Shown here piece by piece: positions 45,687 through 55,448 of a stretch of DNA of 64,000 bases. The DNA lies in the NCBI RefSeq assembly GCF_008974265.1, contig NZ_BKZW01000002.1, positions 186,001-250,000 of the forward strand, written 5' to 3'. The translations under genes were made by a program, and so were the position numbers. Position 1 is the first letter of the stretch. Each line of letters opens with the position of its first letter. Source of the stretch: Dictyobacter vulcani (GTDB taxonomy: Bacteria > Chloroflexota > Ktedonobacteria > Ktedonobacterales > Ktedonobacteraceae). The notes under the pieces were generated by a model. The model was not told the origin of the DNA. It saw only the letters and a list, made by a program, of their open reading frames with translations, and searched no databases.

Positions 45687-46625
45687 TCAATGAAAGCTTT
45701 GCGCTAGAAGACGAAGTGATGGTAGATCAACATCAGACAGAGAAACGATTACTTCCTGCACGCCCAACTGCTCGATATCGTGCAGGCGTTGGCGAATAGT
45801 AGCAGGGGATCCTAGTAATCCTCGTGTTCGTATGGCATCAATGGAAAATTTCTGTGAGACGTTCTGAGCTTTGGTGATGGCTTCGGGGTCTGTCTCTCCA
45901 ACACATCCATTCACATAGATGGTGCGACGAATTTCTGCTGGATCGCGTCCAATTTCTCCACAATATTGGCGTATCAGTGCAAATTTGTGCTGCATTTCTT
46001 CTGGCGTAGGATGCGTAAAATTGCAGGCATCTCCATAGCGCGCGACCAATTTCAGCGTAACACGTTCGCCTTTTCCTGCAATCATCAGAGGTATATGTGG
46101 TTGTTGCACTCCCTTTGGTTGATTGATGGCCCCGGCTATCTGGATATATTTTCCAGCAAAAAAAGTTTCTTGTTCAGTCCACATCGCTTTGAGGACTTGA
46201 GCGGTTTCACCCAGTTGACGCAAACGTGTCGGGATATCAGGAAATTCATAGCCATGCGCAGTATATTCTCGTTCATACCAACCAGCACCAATACCGACCG
46301 TGAGCCTGCCATGACTGAGGACATCGACGGTGCTAGCCATTTTTGCCAGGAGCGCAGGATGGCGAAAACTGTTACAGGTGACTAATTGCCCAATACGGAT
46401 CCGGCTCGTATCGCGAGCAAGTGCTGCTGTACTCATCCAGCACTCGAAAATACTTTTGCTCGCAAGTTCTGGTGACGTGGTTGAATAGAAATGATCGAAG
46501 AGCCAAACGCCATCGAATCCAAGCGCTTCCGCCTCCTGAGCGACCTCTGTCATGTGCTCATATGCCTCTACAGGATCACTCTGGCCTTTCTCCCACTCTT
46601 GCGGAAGCATAATTCCGATTTTCAA
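45687..46625 (-). CDS. LLM-class (luciferase-like, probably F420-dependent) oxidoreductase
   Basis: 312 residues. Start MKIGIMLPQEW, then the TIM-barrel signature EALGFDGVWLFDHFYS, IRIGQLVTCNSFRHPALLAK, GRLTVGIGAGWYEREYTAHG and LMIAGKGERVTLKLVARYGD, all typical of bacterial luciferase-like F420 enzymes. It likely reduces or oxidises a small molecule using reduced F420 or FMN. AGGAAACTG precedes the ATG. It lies in a run of minus-strand metabolic genes but is not clearly in an operon with them. Confidence 0.9.
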   Translation of the reverse strand: MKIGIMLPQEWEKGQSDPVEAYEHMTEVAQEAEALGFDGVWLFDHFYSTTSPELASKSIFECWMSTAALARDTSRIRIGQLVTCNSFRHPALLAKMASTVDVLSHGRLTVGIGAGWYEREYTAHGYEFPDIPTRLRQLGETAQVLKAMWTEQETFFAGKYIQIAGAINQPKGVQQPHIPLMIAGKGERVTLKLVARYGDACNFTHPTPEEMQHKFALIRQYCGEIGRDPAEIRRTIYVNGCVGETDPEAITKAQNVSQKFSIDAIRTRGLLGSPATIRQRLHDIEQLGVQEVIVSLSDVDLPSLRLLAQSFH

Positions 46626-46715
46626 TACAGTTTCCTTTTTCTCTCAATATATCTATTTTGGCATTTGCGTTGCTGTTTGGGCTTGCCGGTTTTTGTGATT
46701 TTCCTGGCATTACCT

Positions 46716-47669
46716 CTACATAGGCAGATCTACCCACTCTTTCCTTCGTGGGAGTCTGGCACGGAAATGCTCAATAGCGGAGGTGATATCACGAGACGTT
46801 TGCGTATGGAGAATGTCATTCAGATAGAGAAGTCTCTGGGCGACGGGGTCTACACGAAAGCACCAGTAGAGGGTCATCAAAGCGTTAATGAAGAGTTTGC
46901 TGTTCACTGTTCGCTGGTTTGCCTGCACATCGCCAAAGAGACCTGCAACAGCAGAAAGAATCGAGGTTGAAACAATGCTGGGATGAGAAGGCATGGCATG
47001 AAGAACTGCTTCTGTTGCCTCTCGATAGCGTTGAACTTCTGGCATCTCCTTTGTCAGGCTCCAGGTTCCCAGAAATCCATTATGGCGGTTCAGGTCAGAA
47101 ACGGCCTCCAGAAAGTGGGCGTGACAGATCCCATGAAACGTATCAATACCAAAGCCCAGGCAAAGCAATAATTTTGTGTCGAGCTTGATCTGGTGGACTG
47201 CGGCTAGACTGGCGATATCCTCCTCTGGTGTTCCCAGACCAGGTTCGTCCCCTCGCATGAGACTGTCTGTTCCACCATCGATTAAAATGATCGTGTCGAT
47301 GTGTAACAAGTCTATGAGTGTCTGATAGGCAACCAGAAGTGGTTGAACGCCCGTCCGATCAAAGCAGTAAATAGGTACCTGCTCTCCCTGTGTTATAAAC
47401 CACTGCGCAAGATATTTTTCTGGGAAATAGCGACCAGGCCCTGGTGTATCAGCCGTCACTTCCATCAGAGCAGGACTCAGCCAACGACCGGCGGATGAGA
47501 AGAGGGGAGAAAAAGATAAATTTGCCAGATGGACTTGTTTCCCCAGGTTGCGTAGACCAAAGTAGAGCGGGAGGCCACTGAAGATATCAAATCCTCCTCC
47601 CGCACCAGCGAGAAGTATGGATTGAGATTGTTCAATTTCACTAAAAAAGGGGAGTGTTAGACATTGCAT
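46716..47669 (-). CDS. DUF1152 family protein
   Basis: 317 residues from ATG at 47669 with GAAGGAG upstream. AGAGGGFDIFSGLPLYFGLR near the N-terminus and IILIDGGTDSLMRGDEPGLG in the middle are characteristic of DUF1152, whose members keep a nucleotide-binding-like glycine loop. The biochemical role of the family is not known to me. No membrane segment. Separate from its neighbours by 90 bases or more. Confidence 0.85.
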   Translation of the reverse strand: MQCLTLPFFSEIEQSQSILLAGAGGGFDIFSGLPLYFGLRNLGKQVHLANLSFSPLFSSAGRWLSPALMEVTADTPGPGRYFPEKYLAQWFITQGEQVPIYCFDRTGVQPLLVAYQTLIDLLHIDTIILIDGGTDSLMRGDEPGLGTPEEDIASLAAVHQIKLDTKLLLCLGFGIDTFHGICHAHFLEAVSDLNRHNGFLGTWSLTKEMPEVQRYREATEAVLHAMPSHPSIVSTSILSAVAGLFGDVQANQRTVNSKLFINALMTLYWCFRVDPVAQRLLYLNDILHTQTSRDITSAIEHFRARLPRRKEWVDLPM

Positions 47670-47892
47670 TTTTCTCTCCTTCATATTTCCTTACACGTCT
47701 ATTTTGGCATTATATTATAGGTAAGCATAGAGATCAAACAATTAATCTGAAGAAAGTGATACCTGTTGTATTTATTCCTCTTCAATACATGTGAGTCCTT
47801 TGGTCATAGCAGTTCTAGTAGACTGCCATCGCTAAAGAATCTTCAGGATATCTTGTCGAGAGATAAGCCGTTTCTCGCTCAATTGGCGAATA

Positions 47893-48576
47893 CTAGAGAC
47901 CCTGCCAGAGGAATTTACCGCGTGTGCCATCTTCAGAAAGAAAGGCATACCCAACTCCGGCATCCCCAAAGTTGACATAGAAAGGCAGGTTAGCTGAATC
48001 TAATTGGAGGAGGAGTTGCCAGTTGGTTCCTTCTGGAAACTCCGGGCCCTGGACAAATGCAGGCGTTCCGCCAATCTTGATTTCCTCCCCTTGGGCAGTA
48101 AATGCTTTCCAGGCCTCATCAGTTGCATGGGCATGTTCATCTTCAACAATCACATCCGGATCTTCACCAGGAGATACTGCAACAGTAAATTCGCAAGAAA
48201 CAGGTATTAATGTCATACCAGAAGGTGCGTTCACCATTTTGTACAGGGTTGGGCCTGTGGCCAGTGGTTGGGTAGGTATCTCACATATGCCTGGTTGAAT
48301 GATGACCGCATTTTCTCCGCCCTCAGGATCAAAGGTATTATCGACAAATATTTCTTCGTCGTCTGTGAGGAAGAGATAAGCCATTCGACCTGCTATGTGG
48401 CCGAATATTTCTGGGCCTAAAGCTATCTGACCAATAAAGCGCATGGGAATCCCAGTTGCGCGGCTCAGTGGCCATTGAGGGATTGTGAGCCATGTGGGTT
48501 GTCCTCCAAATTTTGTGATGAGTTGCGTTACTGGCTGCTGAGCCTCATGGAATATAAGTGAATATTTGGGTCTCAT
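47893..48576 (-). CDS. YwqG-like / DUF1963 protein
   Basis: 227 residues. KFGGQPTWLTIPQWPLSRAT at the start, then FIGQIALGPEIFG and YLFLTDDEEIF, follow the DUF1963 pattern (G-G-x-P and a later F-x-x-Q-I). The C-terminus contains QLLLQLDSANLPFYVNFGDA and GVGYAFLSEDG, the typical two-strand end of the family. Function unknown; some members occur with toxin or immunity genes. Cytosolic, single gene. Confidence 0.85.
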   Translation of the reverse strand: MRPKYSLIFHEAQQPVTQLITKFGGQPTWLTIPQWPLSRATGIPMRFIGQIALGPEIFGHIAGRMAYLFLTDDEEIFVDNTFDPEGGENAVIIQPGICEIPTQPLATGPTLYKMVNAPSGMTLIPVSCEFTVAVSPGEDPDVIVEDEHAHATDEAWKAFTAQGEEIKIGGTPAFVQGPEFPEGTNWQLLLQLDSANLPFYVNFGDAGVGYAFLSEDGTRGKFLWQGL

Positions 48577-48649
48577 AGTTTTTCTCCGAGAAATACTGCT
48601 GAATGAGCTAGTAAATTTTAGATGAGTTGCTATTCGAGTTATGGCACGA

Positions 48650-49564
48650 TTAAAGTGGCCAGAGCACAGACATCAGAAGCATGATAAGAGCCAGGAGAAC
48701 GAATCCCGATATGCTGAAGAGAAGCGCAAAAATCATTGGTGTTCGGTGGTGGCCAACCAAAGCATTGCCACTCGGATTTTTAGGATCATAGACCACATTT
48801 ACTACATCACCTACCTGGGGTCTGATGAACCTTCCATTGCCTGTGGTTTGATAACTGACGGGAGGATCTGTCTGTGTTGTAAATTCCGTGGTTGTCATTG
48901 TATGCGATTTTGTACCAATGATAAGCTGTTCAATATCAATCACCTTTCCCTGCGTGTCTATACCTCTTTTTGATAATAGGAAAAAAAGTTTTATGCCACT
49001 AAAAAACATACATAACACCATTCCTAGCGGTGGACCAATGAGCAGTGTCATCCAGAAAGAGAAACTCATCATACCTGATGAATAATTTTCCAACACAAGC
49101 ACTGCGTGAGGCGACTTGAAAGGAGTATACCAGCAGGGATACGTCTGGCCAATGGTGTAGTTTTGAAGTATGTAATTTTGAGGAATCTCGGGAGTTGAAT
49201 AGCGATCTTCCCATCCATCACTTGTAGGCCCTTTATAGCCTGTGACCGTCTCTTGATCTCCATTGGAGCGAGTAACATTGTAGGTCAGAGATGGCTTATA
49301 CCACATATCGCTATCAACAACCTCGGATATAATTTGTTTGTCTTTAATGGTACATTGGGCAGGTTGATAGCTGGCATAGATGTAATGGCGTGCCAGCACA
49401 TTCGCACCCATAAATAACAGCGTTACAAACAACGTTCCCGGAAGCCAAATACCCAGAATATACCGCCACTTGCGTTCACTGTTTTTTTTCAACAGGCACT
49501 TTTGGCATAGTTCCTCGGGAGATGAAAATGGAGAAGCGCAACGGAGACAATACTTTACACTCAT
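48650..49564 (-). CDS. DUF3592-like membrane protein with N-terminal zinc ribbon
   Basis: 304 residues. Residues 5-25 carry two CxxC-like pairs (YCLRCASPF and LCQKCLLKK), a small zinc ribbon. Then come a membrane span (GIWLPGTLFVTLLFMGANVLA), an extracytoplasmic beta-rich domain (VTRSNGDQETVTGYKGP, TIGQTYPCWY), a second span, a cytoplasmic part with GKVIDIEQLIIGTKS and VVYDPKNPSGN, a DUF3592 signature, and a last span. The role of the family is not known. The gene faces the nucleotidyltransferase at 49893 divergently. Confidence 0.82.
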   Translation of the reverse strand: MSVKYCLRCASPFSSPEELCQKCLLKKNSERKWRYILGIWLPGTLFVTLLFMGANVLARHYIYASYQPAQCTIKDKQIISEVVDSDMWYKPSLTYNVTRSNGDQETVTGYKGPTSDGWEDRYSTPEIPQNYILQNYTIGQTYPCWYTPFKSPHAVLVLENYSSGMMSFSFWMTLLIGPPLGMVLCMFFSGIKLFFLLSKRGIDTQGKVIDIEQLIIGTKSHTMTTTEFTTQTDPPVSYQTTGNGRFIRPQVGDVVNVVYDPKNPSGNALVGHHRTPMIFALLFSISGFVLLALIMLLMSVLWPL

Positions 49565-49892
49565 ACAGTATGTTTATCTTCCTTGATTTATATTCTTGCT
49601 ATCATAGAAGACGCTAAAATGCTTCGATAGTAAAAGCAAAGAGCGCCACAATACTTGAGCTTAAAAGAATTTGGGGATGCTCGTTTTAGCTAACCCTATA
49701 TGAGAATGATTTGTTGAATTATTCCTGGTAATGCAAATGGAACGCCTGGTGACTTAGGGGTGTGAAAGCTGGCTCACACAGCCGAGATGAGGTATTGACA
49801 TGGCGATCGCGTACGGTGACTGCCGACGTATGGTTGTCAAGGGACAGAGATGCTCTCGATAGATCCAATCCAGCAGAAAGGTAAGCAAAGAT
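49565..49892. other. Intergenic region between divergent genes
   Basis: About 325 bases with a small stem (TGTGA 49761-49765 / TCACA 49774-49778) and TTGACA at 49796 that could be part of a promoter for the gene at 49893. No gene is seen. Confidence 0.35.
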
Positions 49893-50768
49893 ATGAACGA
49901 AGCAAGCCGCTGGCGTTATGACCTGGCTCAAAAGATGGCCCCATTTTACAGTGAGAACTCCAAGGCACTGCTCGTGGAAATCGGAGGTTCTGTCGCACGA
50001 GGATGGGCTGATCGTTACTCCGATATTGAGCTTGGCGTCTTCTGGATAGAGGCCCCTACCGAAGAGGAACGCAGAGCCATCATTGAACGTGCTGGAGGTG
50101 TACTCAAAGAGGTATGGCCGTATCACCCTGACAAACAGGTCTGGTCAGATCTCTACACCATTGATGGGGTAGAGGTCGATGTGGGCCATATGACCATTGA
50201 GAGTATGGAACGTATCCTGGTTGATGTTCTTGAACACCACGATCCTACTTTCCTCAAACAATATGTGATTTCGGCTATTGTTCATGCTCTTCCCCTCGCT
50301 GGAGAATCATTACTGACACAATGGCAAGACAAGGCGAAGACGTACCCGGACGAGCTGGCTCACGCGGTGATTCGTGCCAACCTTGGCTTCAATCCTGCCC
50401 GGGAGCGTGAGGTCTTTGCAGCACGTCAGGATATCTTGCCCCTCTATGAATCCTACAGTTTTGCTCAGAAACGCATCTTGACCTTGCTCTTTGGCCTTAA
50501 TCATCTGTATCATCCTGGGTTCAAGTGGATAGATCGACGTATCGAAGCGTTGTCTTTCGCTCCTCCATCCCTGTCCCTTCGCTTCAAAGAGGTGTGGAAC
50601 AGTGAGCCAGTGGCAGGAACCCGATTGCTTCATGCGCTGATTGAAGAGACATTTAGCCTCATTGACCTGCATATGCCAGAGGTGAGTACCGTGCAAGCCA
50701 GGGCAGTTTTCGAGCGGCACCCACGGGAGTGGGAACAAGCCCCAAAAGAGTTCATAAAAGAACAGTGA
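49893..50768 (+). CDS. Nucleotidyltransferase-fold protein
   Basis: 291 residues. EIGGSVARGWADRYSDIELGV contains the polymerase-beta-type G-S-x-x-x-G and D-x-E motifs, and VEVDVGHMTIESME supplies a likely third acidic residue. The rest is helical (DUF4037-like), as in aminoglycoside adenylyltransferase relatives. The enzyme likely transfers a nucleotide to a small molecule or protein, possibly an antibiotic; the substrate is not predictable. AAAGG lies upstream of the ATG. Confidence 0.8.
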   Translation: MNEASRWRYDLAQKMAPFYSENSKALLVEIGGSVARGWADRYSDIELGVFWIEAPTEEERRAIIERAGGVLKEVWPYHPDKQVWSDLYTIDGVEVDVGHMTIESMERILVDVLEHHDPTFLKQYVISAIVHALPLAGESLLTQWQDKAKTYPDELAHAVIRANLGFNPAREREVFAARQDILPLYESYSFAQKRILTLLFGLNHLYHPGFKWIDRRIEALSFAPPSLSLRFKEVWNSEPVAGTRLLHALIEETFSLIDLHMPEVSTVQARAVFERHPREWEQAPKEFIKEQ

Positions 50769-51017
50769 CAACAGAACCCCAATCACCTCAATGGATCAGC
50801 GTTTGCTTGGAGGAATCAATACAAATTTCCATTTTGTAGAGGCACATAGGAAGCCATTGTGCTTTATCGCATTATGATTAAAATACTACGGCCAAACATC
50901 CTTTCGGGATCCTGGGAATTATGAACGTTTTGTGTGAGTTAGAATGGAAGGAGCTAGCATCTTTGCTATATTGGCAAACCAATCGTGTAGGTTTATCAAT
51001 GGGGGGTACTCACTTGT

Positions 51018-51572
51018 ATGACATTTGAGCATATATGGCAGTTAGTCGATGCCTTTAATCGGCGTTTTCCTGATGGCAATACGCCGTTTCAACTTATCTC
51101 ACGTCTGGCTGAGGAATGTGGCGAGTTGGCCGAGCAGGTTAATATGGCTGAGATTCATGGTATCGCGAGTCGGTTCCATTTTGCCAAAGAGATTGAGGAT
51201 GTGATCCGAGCGACGTTGACGATTGCTCGCTACTATCATCTCAATGTCGACCTCACGTTTGAACAGCTTTATGCTCAGGCAACTAACGTTCAAGAGCAGA
51301 TGCCATCATCCAGCCCTTTTTACTCTATCTCTGCTTTATGTGAGTGGCTTGGAAAAACAACGAAGCATGTCAATCATGCCGAAGGGATGGGGAGAAAGAA
51401 AGAGAAATATGGTGAGCTTGACCACGTGAAATTTGCGCAGACGCTCACGTCGCTCCTTCTTACCGTTGCAGTGATCACATGTTTTTATCACTTGGAAGAT
51501 GATGTGCAGTGTGCCTTTGAACATAGTTATCAGCGTATGGCAGAACTTGGTTTTATTTCCCCTCCTGTATAA
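51018..51572 (+). CDS. MazG-like nucleotide pyrophosphohydrolase, two-domain
   Basis: 184 residues. RLAEECGELAEQVNMAE and FAKEIEDVIRATLTIARYY give the E-x-x-E...E-x-x-D metal-binding pattern of MazG. The second half (EWLGKTTKHVNHAEGMG, KFAQTLTSLLLTVAVITCFY, AFEHSYQRMAELG) is a degenerate repeat of the same four-helix fold. The enzyme probably removes non-canonical or alarmone-type NTPs. Some phage and defence elements carry such genes. No operon partner. Confidence 0.85.
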   Translation: MTFEHIWQLVDAFNRRFPDGNTPFQLISRLAEECGELAEQVNMAEIHGIASRFHFAKEIEDVIRATLTIARYYHLNVDLTFEQLYAQATNVQEQMPSSSPFYSISALCEWLGKTTKHVNHAEGMGRKKEKYGELDHVKFAQTLTSLLLTVAVITCFYHLEDDVQCAFEHSYQRMAELGFISPPV

Positions 51573-51731
51573 GAGAAGGTTACTATAGAATATCTTTTCT
51601 ACATGAACCTTTGATACTCTCCTTTCTCTTAAATTAGCATATTTTACTAACTCTATGATATATTTTATTCATGCAAATACATTTCTTGTATAAAGTATTA
51701 GGTGAAAATTTTTGGTGTGGAGGAGAAATTG

Positions 51732-52988
51732 ATGTTTTTAGGGAGAATGAAGTTGAGTATGTTGGAGATGGTGACGTCAGGTGCTTTTGTTGTGTTTCTT
51801 CTTATTGGTATGGGTGGTTTTTTTCTTGTTCTGAGGCGCTTAAATGCCATGCAGAGCAATATCCTACAATTACATGCTTCTCATAGTACGACGCAGGAAG
51901 GTATCCAACACCTTCAAAAATCGACGCAGGAAGATATCCATCAAATCCAGGTTGCTCAAGCTTCGACACAGGCAACGGTTACTGCAACTCAACGGGAAAC
52001 GCAGATGTTTATCCAGGATTTGAAAATTGTACAAACAACATCACAAGCCTTAATGCACGAAGTAAAAACACTCCAAAGTAGTTCGCAAGCACTCATGGTT
52101 GATTGGCAGAAAGAAACAACTCAACTGAGTCGTGCACTTCGGACGAATTATCAACAGGGAACATGGGGAGAGCGGGAACTGCGGCAAGTTGTTGAGCTCT
52201 CAGGTATGATCCAGCATTGTGATTTTGATCTCCATCCTCGATTGCCAGGTGGCCAGGTTCCAGATCTTGTGATTCACATGCACAATAATCGCTCGATTGC
52301 GGTAGATGCAAAAGCTCCAAGCCAGTCCTACCTTGATGCCATGAAGTGTGAGGATGAGAAAATACGAGCTGTAAAACTTCAAGAGTATGCACAATCTGTT
52401 AGAAGAACGATGAATGATCTTGCCAGAAAGGAATACTGGAAAGAACTTGAGTCCTCGCTTGCTCTCATCATCCTCTTTGTGCCCAATGAAGCGATGTTCC
52501 GGGCTGCTCTCGAATATGATCTCACCCTCCTGGATGTTTCAACCCAAAAAAATGTGTTACTGGCATCACCAATAACGCTGATCGCCCTCTTAAAAGCCAT
52601 TGCCCATGGTTGGAGCCAGGAATCCCGTGCTCAAAATGTGCAGCATATTGTAGATCAAAGTAAAGAACTTCATAAAGAGCTCGAAACCTGGTTGCGTCAA
52701 TGGCAACAATTGCGACGAGCCGTGAATGATGTCACCAATGAATTTAATCGTGTTGCTACCAGTTATGAAACCACTATCCTTCCGCTTATCAAAGATATGG
52801 GCAGCTTTGACGGCACATTTACGTTTAAGGAAAAGGCGTTTGGGCTCAAAGCAATTCGAACCAATGTGAAATCTTTAGTAGACGGGGAAGAAATAGGAGA
52901 AGAAAGCGACAATGTCACCTTGCAGACAAAAATCACTCGTTCATTTGAGAAATTTAAAGATGTCTTTGCATTGAGTTTCTCGGAGTAA
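51732..52988 (+). CDS. rmuC: RmuC-family DNA recombination protein
   Basis: 418 residues from ATG at 51732 (GGAGGAGAAATTG upstream; a start at 51702 is weaker). N-terminal membrane helix (SGAFVVFLLIGMGGFFLVL), a Gln/Thr-rich coiled coil of about 100 residues, then the RmuC nuclease-like domain: GTWGERELRQVVELSGMIQH, VPDLVIHMHNNRSIAVDAKA, LIILFVPNEAMFRAALEYDL and LASPITLIALLKAIAHGW. The PD-(D/E)xK-like D...DAKA motif is intact. RmuC limits inversions and duplications. Size is normal. The membrane anchor fits a subset of the family. Confidence 0.92.
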   Translation: MFLGRMKLSMLEMVTSGAFVVFLLIGMGGFFLVLRRLNAMQSNILQLHASHSTTQEGIQHLQKSTQEDIHQIQVAQASTQATVTATQRETQMFIQDLKIVQTTSQALMHEVKTLQSSSQALMVDWQKETTQLSRALRTNYQQGTWGERELRQVVELSGMIQHCDFDLHPRLPGGQVPDLVIHMHNNRSIAVDAKAPSQSYLDAMKCEDEKIRAVKLQEYAQSVRRTMNDLARKEYWKELESSLALIILFVPNEAMFRAALEYDLTLLDVSTQKNVLLASPITLIALLKAIAHGWSQESRAQNVQHIVDQSKELHKELETWLRQWQQLRRAVNDVTNEFNRVATSYETTILPLIKDMGSFDGTFTFKEKAFGLKAIRTNVKSLVDGEEIGEESDNVTLQTKITRSFEKFKDVFALSFSE

Positions 52989-53041
52989 GGGCACGTGTAA
53001 GTATTCTAAAATATTCAGTCCGAGATGTGTTTTTGGAAAAA

Positions 53042-53073
53042 AGGAGGGCCAGTGGAATAGCGCTGCTCCTCTT
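53042..53073 (+). terminator. Probable terminator of rmuC
   Basis: AGGAG (53042-53046) pairs with CTCCT (53066-53070), with CCAG/CGCTG partly paired inside, followed by CTTT. About 55 bases after the rmuC stop. Confidence 0.5.
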
Positions 53074-53150
53074 TATGTGATGATTTGGGTTTCCTGGCTA
53101 TTGGATGATATCTTCGAGAGATCATCAATGAATATACATTAGGATGCATG

Positions 53151-53801
53151 TTATTGCATGTACCAATCTGAAATTTGTAGGTAACATCTCTTCCCAACTT
53201 TTGAACTGTCATGAGTGGCAAAGGTATTATGAGGAGTCCACCATTTGCCTAATGAAACGTGCACGAGCGTGTTTTTGGGAATTGGTGAAAATTGCTGAAC
53301 AAAATTTGTGTACCCGAAGCCTGTATAATCTATGATTCTTTCTTTTTCATTATGGTATCTATAACAGGGATACTCATTGCGACTGTTACTGTGCCATTTG
53401 AGTAATATCGCATCTGTGAGCCAATATCCCATACTGATGGGCAGAGGTTGTTTTTCAGAAAGATACATTTTGTGATGATCAATATAGGTACTTAATGCTC
53501 CATCAAAGAGCTCATCAAGGGTATGCCAGATTTTGACACGTGAGGTTAATACATCCAATAAATGATCTTCTTGCCCCAAAAACTTCCAATGAGTGACAAG
53601 AACATCCTCTGTATGAGGAGGTGTGATTGTCGTAGCCGGATGAAATATCAGATCCCAAAGTTGGCCAACTTCGAATTTTGTTCCTGATGAAGGATACTGT
53701 CCTTTATTTGTGAGGAGCCTCACATGTTTATTTTCTTCAGTGAGACCATGTATCCACACCCTATTATGTATCAGCATCTTTGAGACTATCCATACTTTCA
53801 T
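53151..53801 (-). CDS. Hypothetical protein, possibly dual-OB-fold
   Basis: 216 residues from ATG at 53801 (AAAGGTGA upstream). MKVWIVSKMLIHNRVWIHGL, then ENKHVRLLTNKGQYPSSGTK, FEVGQLWDLIFHPATTITPP and WKFLGQEDHLLDVL: strand-rich, consistent with two OB-like barrels as described for DuOB proteins that bind nucleic acid or ligands and occur in defence contexts. The C-terminus ends HVSLGKWWTPHNTFATHDSS. The family assignment is tentative. It stands alone, convergent with rmuC and divergent from the conjugation operon. Confidence 0.65.
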   Translation of the reverse strand: MKVWIVSKMLIHNRVWIHGLTEENKHVRLLTNKGQYPSSGTKFEVGQLWDLIFHPATTITPPHTEDVLVTHWKFLGQEDHLLDVLTSRVKIWHTLDELFDGALSTYIDHHKMYLSEKQPLPISMGYWLTDAILLKWHSNSRNEYPCYRYHNEKERIIDYTGFGYTNFVQQFSPIPKNTLVHVSLGKWWTPHNTFATHDSSKVGKRCYLQISDWYMQ

Positions 53802-54017
53802 ATGTATCACCTTTTTTGATGTGATTTTTTTCTTATATGCTTGTATATACTATTATACAATGCTAAGGGACGTATCAGTATATTGTATTGTGATATGTGT
53901 ATGTATGGAAAATAGCCATCTTTAGATATTTCTCCTGCCTTGAAAACTTCACAACGGTTCCCATCTTTATCAGCCTTTCCAACTTATGCTTATGCATAGA
54001 CAGTGTGACTTGTAACT

Positions 54018-55433
54018 ATGTGGAAAGGACCCTGTAATGTGATCAAACTCCAAACTCCCTATCGACTTGTTCAGCATATGTATTTCTTTGTCTTTCGAAT
54101 TCTTGCTGATCCTGTCTTTTTGCTGTCAGTGTTTTCTGGAAATCGTTGCAGGCCATCGTCTCGTCGATGGCCTCTCGCCATCACGAGTCTGCTCTTTGTG
54201 AGTAGTTTACTCGTTGGCATCTGGTTGCTTCCTGCTTTTGCTGTATCTTCTCTCTCTCAGCCTGTTCGTGGGTATGGTGGAGTACAGAGTGTGCAGAGCG
54301 ATGCACCAATCGTCAATCAAAAAGTGTGTGGCTCCCCGCCAACGGTGTTCCAGATGTTTGGCTTTTCGATCAAGGATGTGCCAGGAGTCACGGCGTTAAA
54401 AAAACTGCCGACGCCACAGCAGCAGCCAGTACAGAAGGCGGGTGATGTCAGTTATGATCCGGTGAAAGGTGAGTTATGCACGATTGGTTGGATGGGCATC
54501 TACACGCGCTATGTGCAGTCCCATTCTACGGATACCAATGTCTCGCCTTCAACGGTGCCGTCTGGTGATGTGGGGACCAACTGGGTCCAGGATATCCTGA
54601 ATGGACTCTTTTCCTCGTTTGCTCATGGTTTGAATGATTTTTTTCAGGACGTTTTGACCTGGGCTAAGACGTTTGGCTTTCTCTTTTTTACGCCCGATGG
54701 ATTGACCTATCATCAACCTGTTGTGGCTCACCTTCATGCCTGGATGGTTGGGGTGATGGATAGTATCTTAGTGCTGGTGCTGGTCATCGGTGGCTATCAT
54801 ACCGTGCTGGGTCAGCCGCATCTGCTGCGCGAACTGGCTCCTCGCCTTTTGTTTGCGGGTATTGCGGGCACTGGCAGTCTCTTTTTTATCACGCAGTTTA
54901 TTGAGGTCCAGAATGCCTTATGTACTGGCTTTCTTGGAGCGCTGGCAACGGCTGGCGTGGGGAATCTCTCTCTGCCTCTGGGGATCATCAACTGGGCGAC
55001 TGCGCCTGAATATGAGATTTTCACCTATTTGATTGATGTCGTGATGTCTGTGCTGTTGTGCATCCAGATGCTGGTACGCATTGGCTTGCTGGATTTTCTG
55101 ATCGTGGTGGCTCCGCTTGGGCTGGTGTGTTTTGCCTTACCCCATACGCTGGCCTGGGGTCGCCTCTGGGTGCAGGCGTTTGTATCGACATTACTGCTGC
55201 AATTTTTCCAGACGGTTTGTATTGGTTTAGGCACGGTGCTGATCACCAGTTTTGGGCATGCCACCTATAGCGTGATCTCGATTCTGGTCGGCATTGCGAC
55301 GTTGTATGTCGCGTTTAAACTACCTGGAATGTTGTTGTCCAATGTGCTCCGAGCCAGTGTCGGTGAGGCGCATCGCGATATCGGACGGACTGCGCAAGCG
55401 GTGGCGGAACAAGCCATCTTGCAAAAGGCCTAG
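54018..55433 (+). CDS. VirB6/TrbL-like conjugation membrane protein
   Basis: 471 residues. An N-terminal hydrophobic stretch (ITSLLFVSSLLVGIWLLPAFA) resembles a signal or anchor sequence, followed by a ~150-residue extracytoplasmic region, then at least five membrane spans (VGVMDSILVLVLVIGGY, LLFAGIAGTGSLFFI, VVMSVLLCIQMLVRIGLLDF and others). This is the plan of VirB6/TrbL, the polytopic channel core of T4SSs. First gene of the conjugation operon; no clear ribosome site at 54018, and an ATG at 54078 is an alternative. Spacing of 15 bases to the next gene. Confidence 0.75.
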   Translation: MWKGPCNVIKLQTPYRLVQHMYFFVFRILADPVFLLSVFSGNRCRPSSRRWPLAITSLLFVSSLLVGIWLLPAFAVSSLSQPVRGYGGVQSVQSDAPIVNQKVCGSPPTVFQMFGFSIKDVPGVTALKKLPTPQQQPVQKAGDVSYDPVKGELCTIGWMGIYTRYVQSHSTDTNVSPSTVPSGDVGTNWVQDILNGLFSSFAHGLNDFFQDVLTWAKTFGFLFFTPDGLTYHQPVVAHLHAWMVGVMDSILVLVLVIGGYHTVLGQPHLLRELAPRLLFAGIAGTGSLFFITQFIEVQNALCTGFLGALATAGVGNLSLPLGIINWATAPEYEIFTYLIDVVMSVLLCIQMLVRIGLLDFLIVVAPLGLVCFALPHTLAWGRLWVQAFVSTLLLQFFQTVCIGLGTVLITSFGHATYSVISILVGIATLYVAFKLPGMLLSNVLRASVGEAHRDIGRTAQAVAEQAILQKA

Positions 55434-55448
55434 AAAGCGAGAATAGAT

